A DNA stretch of 64,000 bases from Streptomyces cyanogenus (GTDB lineage: Bacteria; Actinomycetota; Actinomycetes; Streptomycetales; Streptomycetaceae). Positions 26,458 to 34,358 of this stretch are shown here, piece by piece (the stretch's first letter is position 1; every line of letters starts with the position of its first letter). A program made the translations under genes and the position numbers. The DNA lies in assembly GCF_017526105.1 (NCBI RefSeq), contig NZ_CP071839.1, forward strand, positions 4,394,001 to 4,458,000, given 5' to 3'. The notes under the pieces were generated by a model. It searched no databases, had not been told where the DNA came from, and was given only the letters and a program-made list of their open reading frames with translations.

Positions 26458-26775
26458 TCACGCCTCGGGCGGAGAGAACACCACGAGCACCCTGAGGTCC
26501 TCGCTGATGTGGTGGAACTTGTGGGCGACTCCCGCGGGCACGTACACGACGCTTCCCCGTGCCACCTGGGTCGTCTCCAGACCGACCGTGATCGAGGCCC
26601 GGCCGCTGACCACGAAGTACACCTCGTCCTGGCCGTGCGGCTTCTGCGGGTCGTGCTCGCCCGCATTCAGCGCGTACAGGCCGACCGACATGTTCCGCTC
26701 GCGCAGGAACTGCAGGTAGGCACCCTCGTTGGCGGCGCGTTCCGCCTCCAGTTCGTCCAGCCGGAAAGCCTTCAT
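26458..26775 (-). CDS. cupin-domain protein
   Basis: A 105-residue single-domain cupin. The two metal-binding cupin motifs are visible: the HG.DEVYFVVSGRA segment with histidine and glutamate ligands and the VPAGVAHKFHHISEDLRVL segment near the C-terminus. Metal and substrate are unknown. The ATG at 26775 (MKAFRLDELEAE) fits the family start; the frame is open back to 26835. It is divergent from the holin-like gene. Confidence 0.85.
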   Translation of the reverse strand: MKAFRLDELEAERAANEGAYLQFLRERNMSVGLYALNAGEHDPQKPHGQDEVYFVVSGRASITVGLETTQVARGSVVYVPAGVAHKFHHISEDLRVLVVFSPPEA

Positions 26776-26835
26776 CGCCGCTGCCGTCCTCGCCTCACTG
26801 CTCGTTGTCCCGCGGGGTCTGCCACGATCAGACAC

Positions 26836-27213
26836 ATGAAGAATTTCCTAGTCAAGACGATCGCCAACGCGGGCGCCCTGGCGGTCGCGGTATGGCTGCT
26901 CGACAAGATCACCCTGACCGGTGACAGCACCGCCAAGAAGGCCGGCACGCTGATCGTCGTCGCGTTGATCTTCGGCTTGGTCAACTGGCTGGTCAAGCCG
27001 ATCGTGAAGGTGCTCACCTTCCCGCTGTTCATCCTGACGCTGGGTCTGATCACCCTGGTCGTGAACGCCCTGATGCTGCTACTGACCTCCTGGGTGTGCA
27101 GTCAGCTCAATCTGAGTTTCCATGTGGAGGGATTCTGGACGGCCGTGCTCGGCGGTCTGATCATCTCCGTCGTCTCCTGGGCGCTGCACGTCGTCCTGCC
27201 CGACGAGGACTGA
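26836..27213 (+). CDS. phage holin family / DUF superfamily IV membrane protein
   Basis: A 125-residue protein with four hydrophobic helices and the typical small-protein pattern NWLVKPIVKVLTFPLFILTLG, characteristic of the phage_holin_4_2 family (not truly of phage origin in actinobacteria). The ATG at 26836 directly follows a CACGATCAGACAC leader of leaderless type. It precedes ptpA by 7 bp and is likely co-transcribed with it. The function is unknown. Confidence 0.88.
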   Translation: MKNFLVKTIANAGALAVAVWLLDKITLTGDSTAKKAGTLIVVALIFGLVNWLVKPIVKVLTFPLFILTLGLITLVVNALMLLLTSWVCSQLNLSFHVEGFWTAVLGGLIISVVSWALHVVLPDED

Positions 27214-27220
27214 GCACGTC

Positions 27221-27712
27221 GTGACCTACCGCGTCTGTTTCGTGTGCACCGGCAACATCTGCCGCTCCCCGATGGCCGAGTCCGTCTTCCGCGCGCGCGT
27301 GGCGGAGGCCGGACTGGAGGACCTGGTGGCGGCCGACAGCGCCGGCACGGGCGGCTGGCACGAGGGCGATCCGGCCGATCCGCGCACCGTCTCGGTCCTG
27401 GAGGAGCACGGCTACGACAGCGAGCACACGGCCCGCCAGTTCCTGCCGTCGTGGTTCGCCCGCCTCGACCTCGTGATCGCCCTCGACACCGGCCACCTCC
27501 GAGCGCTGCGCCGCCTGGCGCCCACCGAGGAGGACGCGCGCAAGATCCGGCTGCTCCGCTCCTTCGACCCCGCCGCCGGCGACGACCTCGACGTACCGGA
27601 CCCGTACTACGGGGACAGGGACGGCTTCGAGGAGTGTCTTGAGATGGTGGAGGCGGCGAGCACCGGTCTGCTCGCCGCCGTACGGGAAGAACTGGAAGGA
27701 CGGGCCGCATGA
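27221..27712 (+). CDS. ptpA: low-molecular-weight protein tyrosine phosphatase PtpA
   Basis: A 163-residue LMW-PTP of normal length. The P-loop CTGNICRS (C9 nucleophile, Arg15) follows the short N-terminal strand, and the general acid loop DPYYG lies near residue 128. LMW-PTPs dephosphorylate phosphotyrosine via a cysteinyl-phosphate intermediate. In S. coelicolor, PtpA has been reported to influence antibiotic production. The GTG at 27221 follows the holin-like gene by 7 bp, and its stop overlaps the next ATG. Confidence 0.95.
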   Translation: MTYRVCFVCTGNICRSPMAESVFRARVAEAGLEDLVAADSAGTGGWHEGDPADPRTVSVLEEHGYDSEHTARQFLPSWFARLDLVIALDTGHLRALRRLAPTEEDARKIRLLRSFDPAAGDDLDVPDPYYGDRDGFEECLEMVEAASTGLLAAVREELEGRAA

Positions 27713-28857
27713 GCGACGCCACGAAGGACGAGAGCCGCCCCGGCGACGGCACGCGCGTGGTGAGGGCGGGGCTGCCCGAGCCGGTCAAGCACGAGCCGAC
27801 CCTGCCCGGGCCGGTGTTCGCCGCCCACTTCCACCTGCCCGGCGAGGTGACGGGCCCGTACTCGTACGGCCGCGACGACAACCCGACCTGGACGCTGCTG
27901 GAGCGGGCCGTCAGCGAGCTGGAGGCGCCCGGGCGGGAGGACGCCGAGACGCTGGTCTTCGCCTCCGGCATGGCGGCGATCTCCGCCGTGCTGTTCTCGC
28001 AGCTGCGCGCGGGGGACGCGGTCGTGCTGCCGTCCGACGGCTACCAGGTGCTGCCGCTGGTCGGCGCCCAGCTGGAGGCGTACGGCATCGAGGTGCGCAC
28101 CGCGCCGACCGGCGGTGACGCGCAGCTGGAGGTGCTCGACGGAGCGCGGCTGCTGTGGATCGAGTCCCCGTCGAACCCCGGGCTCGACGTGTGCGACATC
28201 CGGCGGCTTGCGGAGGCCGCCCACGCGCGGGGCGCCCTGGTGGCCGTCGACAACACCCTCGCCACCCCGCTCGGGCAGCGTCCGCTGGAGCTGGGCGCCG
28301 ACTTCTCCGTGGCCAGCGGCACCAAGCAGCTCACCGGGCACGGCGATGTCCTGCTGGGCTACGTCACCGGCCGCGACGCCGAGACCATGGCCGCCGTACG
28401 CCGCTGGCGCAAGATCGTCGGCGCGATCTCCGGGCCCATGGAGGCCTGGCTCGCGCACCGGTCCATCGCCACCCTCCACCTGCGCGTCGACCGGCAGAAC
28501 GCCACCGCCCTCGCCGTCGCGCAGGCACTGCGACAGCGTCCCGAGGTCTCCGACCTGCGTTACCCGGGCCTGGCCGACGACCCCTCGCACAAGATCGCCT
28601 CGCAGCAGATGCGCCGCTACGGCTGCGTCGTCTCCTTCACGCTGCCCACGCGCGCGCGTGCCGAGCGTTTTCTCGCGGCCCTGCACCTGGTGGAGGACGC
28701 GACGAGCTTCGGCGGGGTACGGTCCACCGCCGAGCGCCGCCGCCGCTGGGGCGGGGACGCCGTCCCGGAGGGCTTCATCCGCATGTCCGTCGGCGCGGAG
28801 GACCCCGAGGACCTGGTGGCCGACGTACTGCGCGCCCTGGACGAGTCCGCCGGGTAA
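27709..28857 (+). CDS. cystathionine gamma-lyase/synthase family PLP enzyme
   Basis: A 382-residue member of the Cys/Met metabolism PLP family. The start YSYGRDDNPTW, the GMAAISAVLFSQL helix, IESPSNPGLDV and the PLP lysine in SGTKQLTGHGDVLLGYV (K206) are diagnostic. Members eliminate or exchange thioether groups; substrate choice (cystathionine, methionine or others) is not resolved. It begins within the ptpA stop (ATGA), so the two are translationally coupled. It ends 279 bp before a NUDIX gene; that gap contains no recognisable gene. Confidence 0.9.
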   Translation: MSDATKDESRPGDGTRVVRAGLPEPVKHEPTLPGPVFAAHFHLPGEVTGPYSYGRDDNPTWTLLERAVSELEAPGREDAETLVFASGMAAISAVLFSQLRAGDAVVLPSDGYQVLPLVGAQLEAYGIEVRTAPTGGDAQLEVLDGARLLWIESPSNPGLDVCDIRRLAEAAHARGALVAVDNTLATPLGQRPLELGADFSVASGTKQLTGHGDVLLGYVTGRDAETMAAVRRWRKIVGAISGPMEAWLAHRSIATLHLRVDRQNATALAVAQALRQRPEVSDLRYPGLADDPSHKIASQQMRRYGCVVSFTLPTRARAERFLAALHLVEDATSFGGVRSTAERRRRWGGDAVPEGFIRMSVGAEDPEDLVADVLRALDESAG

Positions 28858-29101
28858 ACGCCTCCGCGATCGTTGCTTGCGCCAAGCCGTCCAAGCGCTC
28901 GACGGGGCTCTCCTGTGCGACCGCCGGTGCCGGACTGGCGGCACTGCCCCGTTACCTGTGCGCCCCCGGTCGTGCGGGACCGGCATGCTCGCCCTGCCTC
29001 CTGTCGCACGGGCCCACGAGTGGCTTCTGCGCGCCGCCACGGCTTGGGCTGGAACCCCCGCGGCATGCACGCCCTGCGTTCATGTCATGGCGCTTTGCGA
29101 T

Positions 29102-29115
29102 GTTTCACGTGGAAC
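29102..29115. other. parS-like site (one mismatch)
   Basis: GTTTCACGTGGAAC differs from parS at one base. It lies 22 bp upstream of the NUDIX gene start. Confidence 0.75.
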
Positions 29116-29136
29116 CAGCCGGGCCACATTTCTCCC

Positions 29137-29619
29137 ATGACCGTCCGACCCGTGGTCAAGCGCACCGCCCGTGCTGTTCTCCTGGACGGTGACGACCTGA
29201 TTCTGATCAAGCGCACCAAGCCCGGCGTCGATCCCTACTGGGTCACCCCCGGTGGCGGAGTCGAACCCGGGGACTCGACCGTCGTGGACGCCCTGCACCG
29301 GGAGGTGTACGAAGAACTCGGCGCCAAGATCACAGATGTGGTGCCATGCTTCGTGGACACGGTGGAGCACATCGGTGACGACGGCGGCGCCACCGGGGTG
29401 AAGGTTCAGCACTTCTTCGTCTGCCGGCTGGAGTCCATGGACCCGTCCCTGCGTCACGGTCCCGAAGTGGACGAGCCGGCCGGTGAGTACGAGATCGTCC
29501 GCGTGCCGTTCACCCGTGTCGGCATCGCCTCCGTGCATCTCGTCCCGCTGTCCCTTCGTCACTATCTGGACGGGAACATCGAGGGGGTACGCGCCATGCA
29601 CGCTCCCGACCTGGGGTAG
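29137..29619 (+). CDS. NUDIX hydrolase
   Basis: A 160-residue protein. The NUDIX box GGGVEPGDSTVVDALHREVY continuing EELGA matches GX5EX7REUXEEXGU, so it should hydrolyse nucleoside-diphosphate-linked compounds with Mg2+. The specific substrate is unknown. The start at 29137 was chosen from the first full NUDIX-fold residue set (MTVRPVVKRTARAVLLD); the ribosome binding site is weak. A parS-like site sits in its upstream region. Confidence 0.9.
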   Translation: MTVRPVVKRTARAVLLDGDDLILIKRTKPGVDPYWVTPGGGVEPGDSTVVDALHREVYEELGAKITDVVPCFVDTVEHIGDDGGATGVKVQHFFVCRLESMDPSLRHGPEVDEPAGEYEIVRVPFTRVGIASVHLVPLSLRHYLDGNIEGVRAMHAPDLG

Positions 29620-29734
29620 GCGCGATCTACCGACGCCGACGAGGAGGTCCTCCATCGAGTCGTGCCGTATGCGGCTCGACCGGGTCCCGATGTCTCGAAG
29701 CCTGTCGATGCCGGTGCGGATCACGCCGGCGGCG

Positions 29735-30366
29735 CTATCGGGCCGGGCCGACCAATGCGTAGGCGTCCCACAGGTCCCGCCCCGTATAGGAGTGGGTCGC
29801 GAGGCCGGTCAGGTGGGCATCGGCATTGACCGCCACGGAAACCGGTACGACGGCAAACAGCTCCCTGTCCGACGACGAGTCGCCGTACGCGACGCAGTCG
29901 GCCCGGGACACGCCGAACTCCGTGCAGAGCCGGTCCGCGATGGTCACCTTGGCCGCGGCGCTGAGTACCCCGGACGGGTCGACAGGCTGGGTGAACGGCA
30001 CGGCCGGGAAACGGGAACCGTGCGCCGCGTGGGCACCCCAGTCGAGGAGGAGTTCCACGAAGAAGGAGGGCGAGAGGGATACCACCGCGCAGTATTCGCC
30101 CGCGCTTCGGATCTGCGCCCAGACCTCGCGCTCCGGGCCAGCCAGGGAGCCGCCTCGAACGCGGCTCGCACATGCGCCTCGGTCAGATCCGCCCACAGGT
30201 CGTACACCTGGGCCGCGTATTCCGGCGGGCCGATCCGTCCCTCCGCGATCGCACGGTCCAGGGCCACCGTCTCGGCCTCCAGCCCCAACTGGCGGGAAAT
30301 CTCCACCGGTGCGGTGGTGCCGTGGAGCAACGTGCCGTCGAGATCGAAGAGATGAAGTCTCGCCAT
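29735..30366 (-). pseudogene. HAD-superfamily phosphatase with a frameshift (likely SerB-like)
   Basis: Two frames together encode a complete HAD hydrolase. The first, from ATG at 30366, reads MARLHLFDLDGTLLHGTTAP through AAFEAAPWLA. The second resumes at EREVWAQIRSAGEYCAVVSL and continues through GDSSSDRELF to the stop at 29735. All HAD motifs (DLDGT, VVSLSP, AAKVTIAD, GDSSSD) are intact. The span is 632 bp, one base short of a 210-codon gene plus stop, and the junction sits at a CCGGG/CCC run around 30133-30138. It is either a one-base deletion pseudogene or a sequencing error. The fragmented antisense remainder (29620-29734) has no identity. Confidence 0.85.
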
Positions 30367-30392
30367 GGCCCCGAGGCTAGTCGGCTGCCGAT

Positions 30393-30406
30393 GTTTCACG
30401 TGAAAC
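30393..30406. other. parS site (perfect)
   Basis: GTTTCACGTGAAAC in the gap between the HAD gene start and the GNAT gene. Confidence 0.92.
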
Positions 30407-30516
30407 ACCCACAGCTGTCCAGGGGTTGTCCACCTGGCCAGGAGATGGCCAAAAGCACCTGTGTCTGTACCGAAACGGGTGGACGGCGGGGGTGCCGGTC
30501 GGACAGCCTGACCTGC

Positions 30517-31383
30517 GTGCCAACTCCTTCCCTCGCCGCTCTGCCCATCCGCCGCCTGACGCTTCGCGATCTCACCGCGTGCGCAGACCTGTCCGAAGAC
30601 CGGGGGTGGCCACGCGAGGAACACAAGTGGGGCCTCCTCCTCTCGGCCGGGAAAGGCTTCGGTATCGATGACCCCGAGGGCGGTCTCGTCGCCGCATGTG
30701 TGGTCACGGAGTACGGCGCATGGCAGCGGCCGGATCTCGGCGCCATCGGCATGGTGCTGGTGGCCGAACGCCACGCCCGCCGTGGCGTCGGACGCCGCCT
30801 GATGCGGCATGTCCTGTCGGCCATGGCGACCACCCCGCTGACCCTGCACGCCACGCCGTACGGCCGGCCTCTCTACGAGGAGCTGGGCTTCAAGGTGACG
30901 GGGCAGGCTGAGATGCTCATGGGCCGCTTCACACCGGGCGGGCCGAAGTCCTCGGTCGTCACGCGCGCCGCCACCGCGGAGGACCTGCCCTCGATCCTGC
31001 GCCTCGACGAGGAAGTGTTCGGCACCGACCGGACACCCCTCATCACCCGGCTGCCCGCCTTCGCCGATCAGCTGCGGGTGGCCGAGGAGAACGGCCGGCT
31101 CATCGGTTACACGGCCGCGTGGCCCAACATGGACACCCATGTCGTCGGGCCGCTGATCGCCCGGGACACGGAGACCGCCAAGGCACTCATCACCTCGCTG
31201 GCGGCCCACACGGACCGGCCCCTGCGCACCGACATCGACGTGCGCCATGAAGAACTGCTGACCTGGGCGAAGAAGCGGGGGCTGGCCTCCGTCGCCTTCA
31301 ACTCGGTGATGACCTACGGCATCACGGACCTGCCGGGTGACTGGACCCGGCGGTTCGCACCGCTCACGGTCGCCGCGGGCTGA
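30517..31383 (+). CDS. GNAT-family N-acetyltransferase with two GNAT-like domains
   Basis: A 288-residue protein. The N-terminal domain contains the acetyl-CoA loop ARRGVGRRLMRHV near residue 90-100 and is followed by a second, degenerate GNAT-like domain beginning near residue 155 (VVTRAATAEDLPSILRLDEE). I chose the GTG at 30517, which sits in a leaderless-like context; the frame is open back to 30172 but crosses a parS. The second domain may be structural. Substrate unknown. Confidence 0.85.
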   Translation: MPTPSLAALPIRRLTLRDLTACADLSEDRGWPREEHKWGLLLSAGKGFGIDDPEGGLVAACVVTEYGAWQRPDLGAIGMVLVAERHARRGVGRRLMRHVLSAMATTPLTLHATPYGRPLYEELGFKVTGQAEMLMGRFTPGGPKSSVVTRAATAEDLPSILRLDEEVFGTDRTPLITRLPAFADQLRVAEENGRLIGYTAAWPNMDTHVVGPLIARDTETAKALITSLAAHTDRPLRTDIDVRHEELLTWAKKRGLASVAFNSVMTYGITDLPGDWTRRFAPLTVAAG

Positions 31384-31398
31384 ACCCTCCCGTGACGC

Positions 31399-31435
31399 AC
31401 GCCGGCCCCGCCGCTGCGAGCGGCGGGGCCGGCGT
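31399..31435. terminator. strong bidirectional terminator hairpin
   Basis: A 17-bp perfect stem around a GCG loop (right arm AGCGGCGGGGCCGGCGT) between the convergent GNAT and HbpS-like genes. Confidence 0.8.
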
Positions 31436-31455
31436 CGTGAGGTCCGGGCTGGGGC

Positions 31456-31875
31456 TCAGGCGAGCGCCTGCACGGCCGCGGTGGCGAAGCCGTGGTCCTG
31501 CTCCGGCATACCGCCACCGACACCGATCGCACCGATCAGCCGGCCGTCTCGGTGGACCGGGACACCGCCCGCGATGAACAGCAGGGGCCGGTCGAGGGCC
31601 GTGGGCAGCGTGTGGAAGAGACCGCCGGGCTGGACGGCGTCGACGAGATCGGCGGTCGGGGCGTTCAGCTGAAGGGCCGTGTAGGCCTTGCGGGTGCTGG
31701 TCTCGCCGGAGATCAGCACGGCCCGGTCGTCCCGGCGGAAAGCGAGCAGGTGGCCGCCGGCGTCCAGGACGGTGACGCTGACGGTGACTCCGGCGTCCTC
31801 GGCCGCCCGGCGGGCCGTGGCGACGAGAAGTTCGGCGTCCTCGGTGGTGAGCGGGGTGACGGCGGTGGGGCTCAT
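31456..31875 (-). CDS. HbpS/GlcG-like heme-binding family protein
   Basis: A 139-residue protein of the GlcG/HbpS family: VTVLDAGGHLLAF, SGETSTRKAYTALQL, GGVPVHRDGRLIGAIGVGG. HbpS of Streptomyces binds heme and signals redox state to SenS-SenR, but that protein is exported; this one has no signal peptide, so it may act inside the cell. It shares strand with the MFS gene upstream (97-bp gap). A role in redox or aldehyde/glycolate metabolism is possible. Confidence 0.85.
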   Translation of the reverse strand: MSPTAVTPLTTEDAELLVATARRAAEDAGVTVSVTVLDAGGHLLAFRRDDRAVLISGETSTRKAYTALQLNAPTADLVDAVQPGGLFHTLPTALDRPLLFIAGGVPVHRDGRLIGAIGVGGGMPEQDHGFATAAVQALA

Positions 31876-31971
31876 GGAGCTGTCTCCTCAGGTGGTGCTG
31901 TGGTGGGTGCTTTCCGTACCGGGAGGCCCCGGACACGGACGTCTGTGCAGTACCGGTGGTGAGGCGCCCGC

Positions 31972-33180
31972 TCAGTGGTGGACGGGCGTCCGCTGCCCTG
32001 CCGGCGTCCCGGAGGCGGCCACGACGCGGTGCGCACCGTCGCGACGCTCCAGGGCGGCCGAGAGGAAGGCGAGGACCAGGGCGGCGGCGGCGAGGGCGGC
32101 GCCGACCCAGTTGGGGGACGTGTAGCCGAAGCCGGCCGCGATCACGAGGCCGCCGAGCCAGGCGGACAGGGCGTTGCCCAGGTTGAAGGCGCCGATGTTC
32201 ACGGCCGAGGCGAGGGTCGGAGCGCCGTGCGCCTGGTCGAGGACGCGCTTCTGCAGCGGCGGCACGGTGGCGAAGCCCAGGGCGCCGATCAGGGCGATGG
32301 TCACCGCGGCGGCGATCTTGTTGTGGGCAGTGAGCGTGAAGAGGGCCAGGACGACGGCCAGGGCGCCCAGGGACACGTACAGCATCGGCATCAGGGCGCG
32401 GTCGGCGAACTTGCCGCCGATGAGGTTGCCGCCGACCATACCGAGGCCGAACAGGACCAGCAGCCAGGTGACCGAGCCGTCGGCGAATCCGGCGATGTGG
32501 GTCATCATCGGCGCGATGTAGGTGATGGCCGCGAAGACACCGCCGAAGCCGAGAACGGTCATCGCCATGGCGAGCAGGACCTGGGCGTTCTTGAAGGCGG
32601 CCAGCTCGTGCCGCAGGTGTACGCCCTCCGGCCGCGGCAGCTCGGGCACGAGCTTGGCGATACCGGCGAGACCGATGACGCCGAGGGCTGCGACGATGCC
32701 GAAGGTGACACGCCAGCCGGCGCTCTGGCCGACGAACGTGCCCAGCGGGACGCCGACGACATTGGCGACGGTCAGTCCGGTGAACATCATGGCGATGGCG
32801 CCGGCCTTCTTCTCGGGCGCGACCAGCTCGGCCGCGACGACGGAGCCGATGCCGAAGAAGGCACCGTGAGCGAGCGAGGCGATCACTCGTCCGATCAGCA
32901 TGACCGCGAAGGCCGGGGCCACTGCGGAGACCAGGTTCCCGATGATGAAGAGGCCCATCAGCAGCATCAGCATCCGCTTGCGCGGGACCTTGGTGCCGAG
33001 CACGGTCATCAGCGGGGCACCGATGACCACGCCGAGCGCGTAGCCGGTCACGAGCAGGCCCGCCGTGGGGATGGAGACCCCGAAGTCACCCGCGACCTCG
33101 GGCAGCAAGCCCATGATCACGAACTCGGTCGTTCCGATTCCGAAGGCCCCGATCGCGAGGGCCAGAAGCGCGAGAGGCAT
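31972..33180 (-). CDS. MFS transporter, DHA1 drug:H+ antiporter-like
   Basis: A 402-residue membrane protein with twelve hydrophobic helices. MFS features are GYALGVVIGAPL, the signature region RKRMLMLLMG, and HGAFFGIGSVVAAELV. It resembles AraJ/DHA1-type exporters. The start at 33180 (MPLALLALAIGAFGIG) was preferred; a GTG at 33192 is in frame. A MarR-family gene diverges from it, the common arrangement for regulated drug efflux, and a dyad CAATAGT...ACTATTG lies in the shared promoter region. Confidence 0.9.
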   Translation of the reverse strand: MPLALLALAIGAFGIGTTEFVIMGLLPEVAGDFGVSIPTAGLLVTGYALGVVIGAPLMTVLGTKVPRKRMLMLLMGLFIIGNLVSAVAPAFAVMLIGRVIASLAHGAFFGIGSVVAAELVAPEKKAGAIAMMFTGLTVANVVGVPLGTFVGQSAGWRVTFGIVAALGVIGLAGIAKLVPELPRPEGVHLRHELAAFKNAQVLLAMAMTVLGFGGVFAAITYIAPMMTHIAGFADGSVTWLLVLFGLGMVGGNLIGGKFADRALMPMLYVSLGALAVVLALFTLTAHNKIAAAVTIALIGALGFATVPPLQKRVLDQAHGAPTLASAVNIGAFNLGNALSAWLGGLVIAAGFGYTSPNWVGAALAAAALVLAFLSAALERRDGAHRVVAASGTPAGQRTPVHH

Positions 33181-33231
33181 AGGGGGGTACACCCTTCCCA
33201 GACGATTGCAGGAGCGCTTTGCGTTCGTTCA

Positions 33232-33273
33232 CAATAGTTGCAGACGCGGGTTAATGGCAAGCGCCGACTATTG
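33232..33273. promoter_or_regulatory. MarR/MFS divergent promoter with inverted repeat
   Basis: CAATAGT (33232-33238) and ACTATTG (33267-33273) are inverted copies 28 bp apart. On the minus strand TTGCCA, an 18-bp spacer and TATTGT form a promoter for the MFS gene that lies across this dyad. Likely MarR operators; inference. Confidence 0.55.
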
Positions 33274-33323
33274 CGGTGGTGCTCTACCCTTGTGATGCAG
33301 CCCCTCGGGACGGAGGAGACCCC

Positions 33324-33782
33324 ATGACAGCGACAGACCCCGCGCTCACCGCTCTCGCCCAGGGCTGGTGCGCCCTTTCTGCGCTGCACGGAAGGATCGA
33401 GGCACACATCGAGCGCGCACTGCAGGCCAAGCACGACCTGAGCGTGCGCGAGTACTCGCTGCTGGACGTGCTCAGCAGGCAGCACGACGGCGAGGGCGGG
33501 CATCTGCAGATGAAGCAGGTCGCCGACGCGGTCGTGCTCAGCCAGAGCGCCACCACCCGCCTGGTGACCCGGCTGGAGGACCGCGGCCTGCTGGAGCGCT
33601 ACCTGTGCCCCACCGACCGGCGCGGCATCTACACCAACGTCACGCCTGCGGGCCTGCGACTGCTGGAAGAGGCACGGCCCACCAACGACGCCGCGCTGCG
33701 CGAGGCCCTGGACGACGCCGCCCAGAACCCTGAACTTGCCCCGCTGGTCCGAGTGGTGGAGTCCCTGAACGTGCCCGCATAG
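33324..33782 (+). CDS. MarR-family transcriptional regulator
   Basis: A 152-residue winged-helix protein. The helix-turn-helix reads LQMKQVADAVVLSQSATTRLV and the beta-wing YLCPTDRRGIYTNVTPAG. The start at 33324 is preceded by GGAGGAG at good spacing. It is divergent from the MFS gene and probably represses it and itself until a ligand binds. A GNAT gene follows 10 bp later. Confidence 0.93.
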   Translation: MTATDPALTALAQGWCALSALHGRIEAHIERALQAKHDLSVREYSLLDVLSRQHDGEGGHLQMKQVADAVVLSQSATTRLVTRLEDRGLLERYLCPTDRRGIYTNVTPAGLRLLEEARPTNDAALREALDDAAQNPELAPLVRVVESLNVPA

Positions 33783-33792
33783 GGTGCGACGC

Positions 33793-34245
33793 ATGGACGA
33801 TCTTGAAATTCGGGCCGCGACCGCCGACGACCTGCCGGCGATCGTCGCCATGCTCGCCGACGATCCGCTTGGTGCCCAGCGCGAGTCCCCCGACGACCTG
33901 ACGCCCTACGAGACGGCATTCAAGCGCCTCGCCGCCGACCCGAACCAGCATGTCGTCGTCGCCGTGCGCGGAGGCCGCGTGATCGGGACCCTCCAGCTCA
34001 CGATCATCCCGGGGCTCTCCCAGAAGGGGGCCACCCGCGCACTCATCGAGGCCGTGCGGATCCACGCCGACGAGCGCGGCAGCGGACTGGGCAGCCGGCT
34101 GATCGAGTGGACGATCGACACGGCACGGGCGCTCGACTGCCGGATGGTGCAGCTGACGTCCGACAAGACGCGCACCGACGCTCACCGCTTCTATGAGCGG
34201 CTGGGCTTCACCGCCTCCCACGAAGGCTTCAAGCTGCGCCTCTGA
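33793..34245 (+). CDS. GNAT-family N-acetyltransferase
   Basis: A 150-residue single GNAT domain: LEIRAATADDLPAIVAMLAD start, IGTLQLTIIPGLS strand, acetyl-CoA loop DERGSGLGSRLIEW and the terminal YERLGF motif. It follows the MarR gene closely; an ATG at 33793 was preferred over GTG at 33784. Substrate unknown. Confidence 0.9.
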   Translation: MDDLEIRAATADDLPAIVAMLADDPLGAQRESPDDLTPYETAFKRLAADPNQHVVVAVRGGRVIGTLQLTIIPGLSQKGATRALIEAVRIHADERGSGLGSRLIEWTIDTARALDCRMVQLTSDKTRTDAHRFYERLGFTASHEGFKLRL

Positions 34246-34315
34246 CCGCACCCCGGGCCTCCGGTCTACCGCACCCACGACATACCGGAGGCGCCGCGCA
34301 CCCGGAGCGCCGGGC

Positions 34316-34345
34316 AGGGGTGTGTTTCACGTGAAACGCACCCCT
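34316..34345. terminator. parS site (34324-34337) inside a terminator-like dyad
   Basis: Perfect GTTTCACGTGAAAC flanked by AGGGGTGT and GCACCCCT (one G-U pair), a 30-bp dyad between the convergent GNAT and serine hydrolase genes. It may both bind ParB and end transcription. Confidence 0.8.
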
Positions 34346-34358
34346 GGGCAGCCGTGGA

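Noticed and set aside
28858..29136. Possible small gene in the gap before the NUDIX gene
   Set aside because: Open frames here are extensions of the flanking genes with no start signal and Cys/Arg-rich, non-globular composition. I see only a parS-like site.
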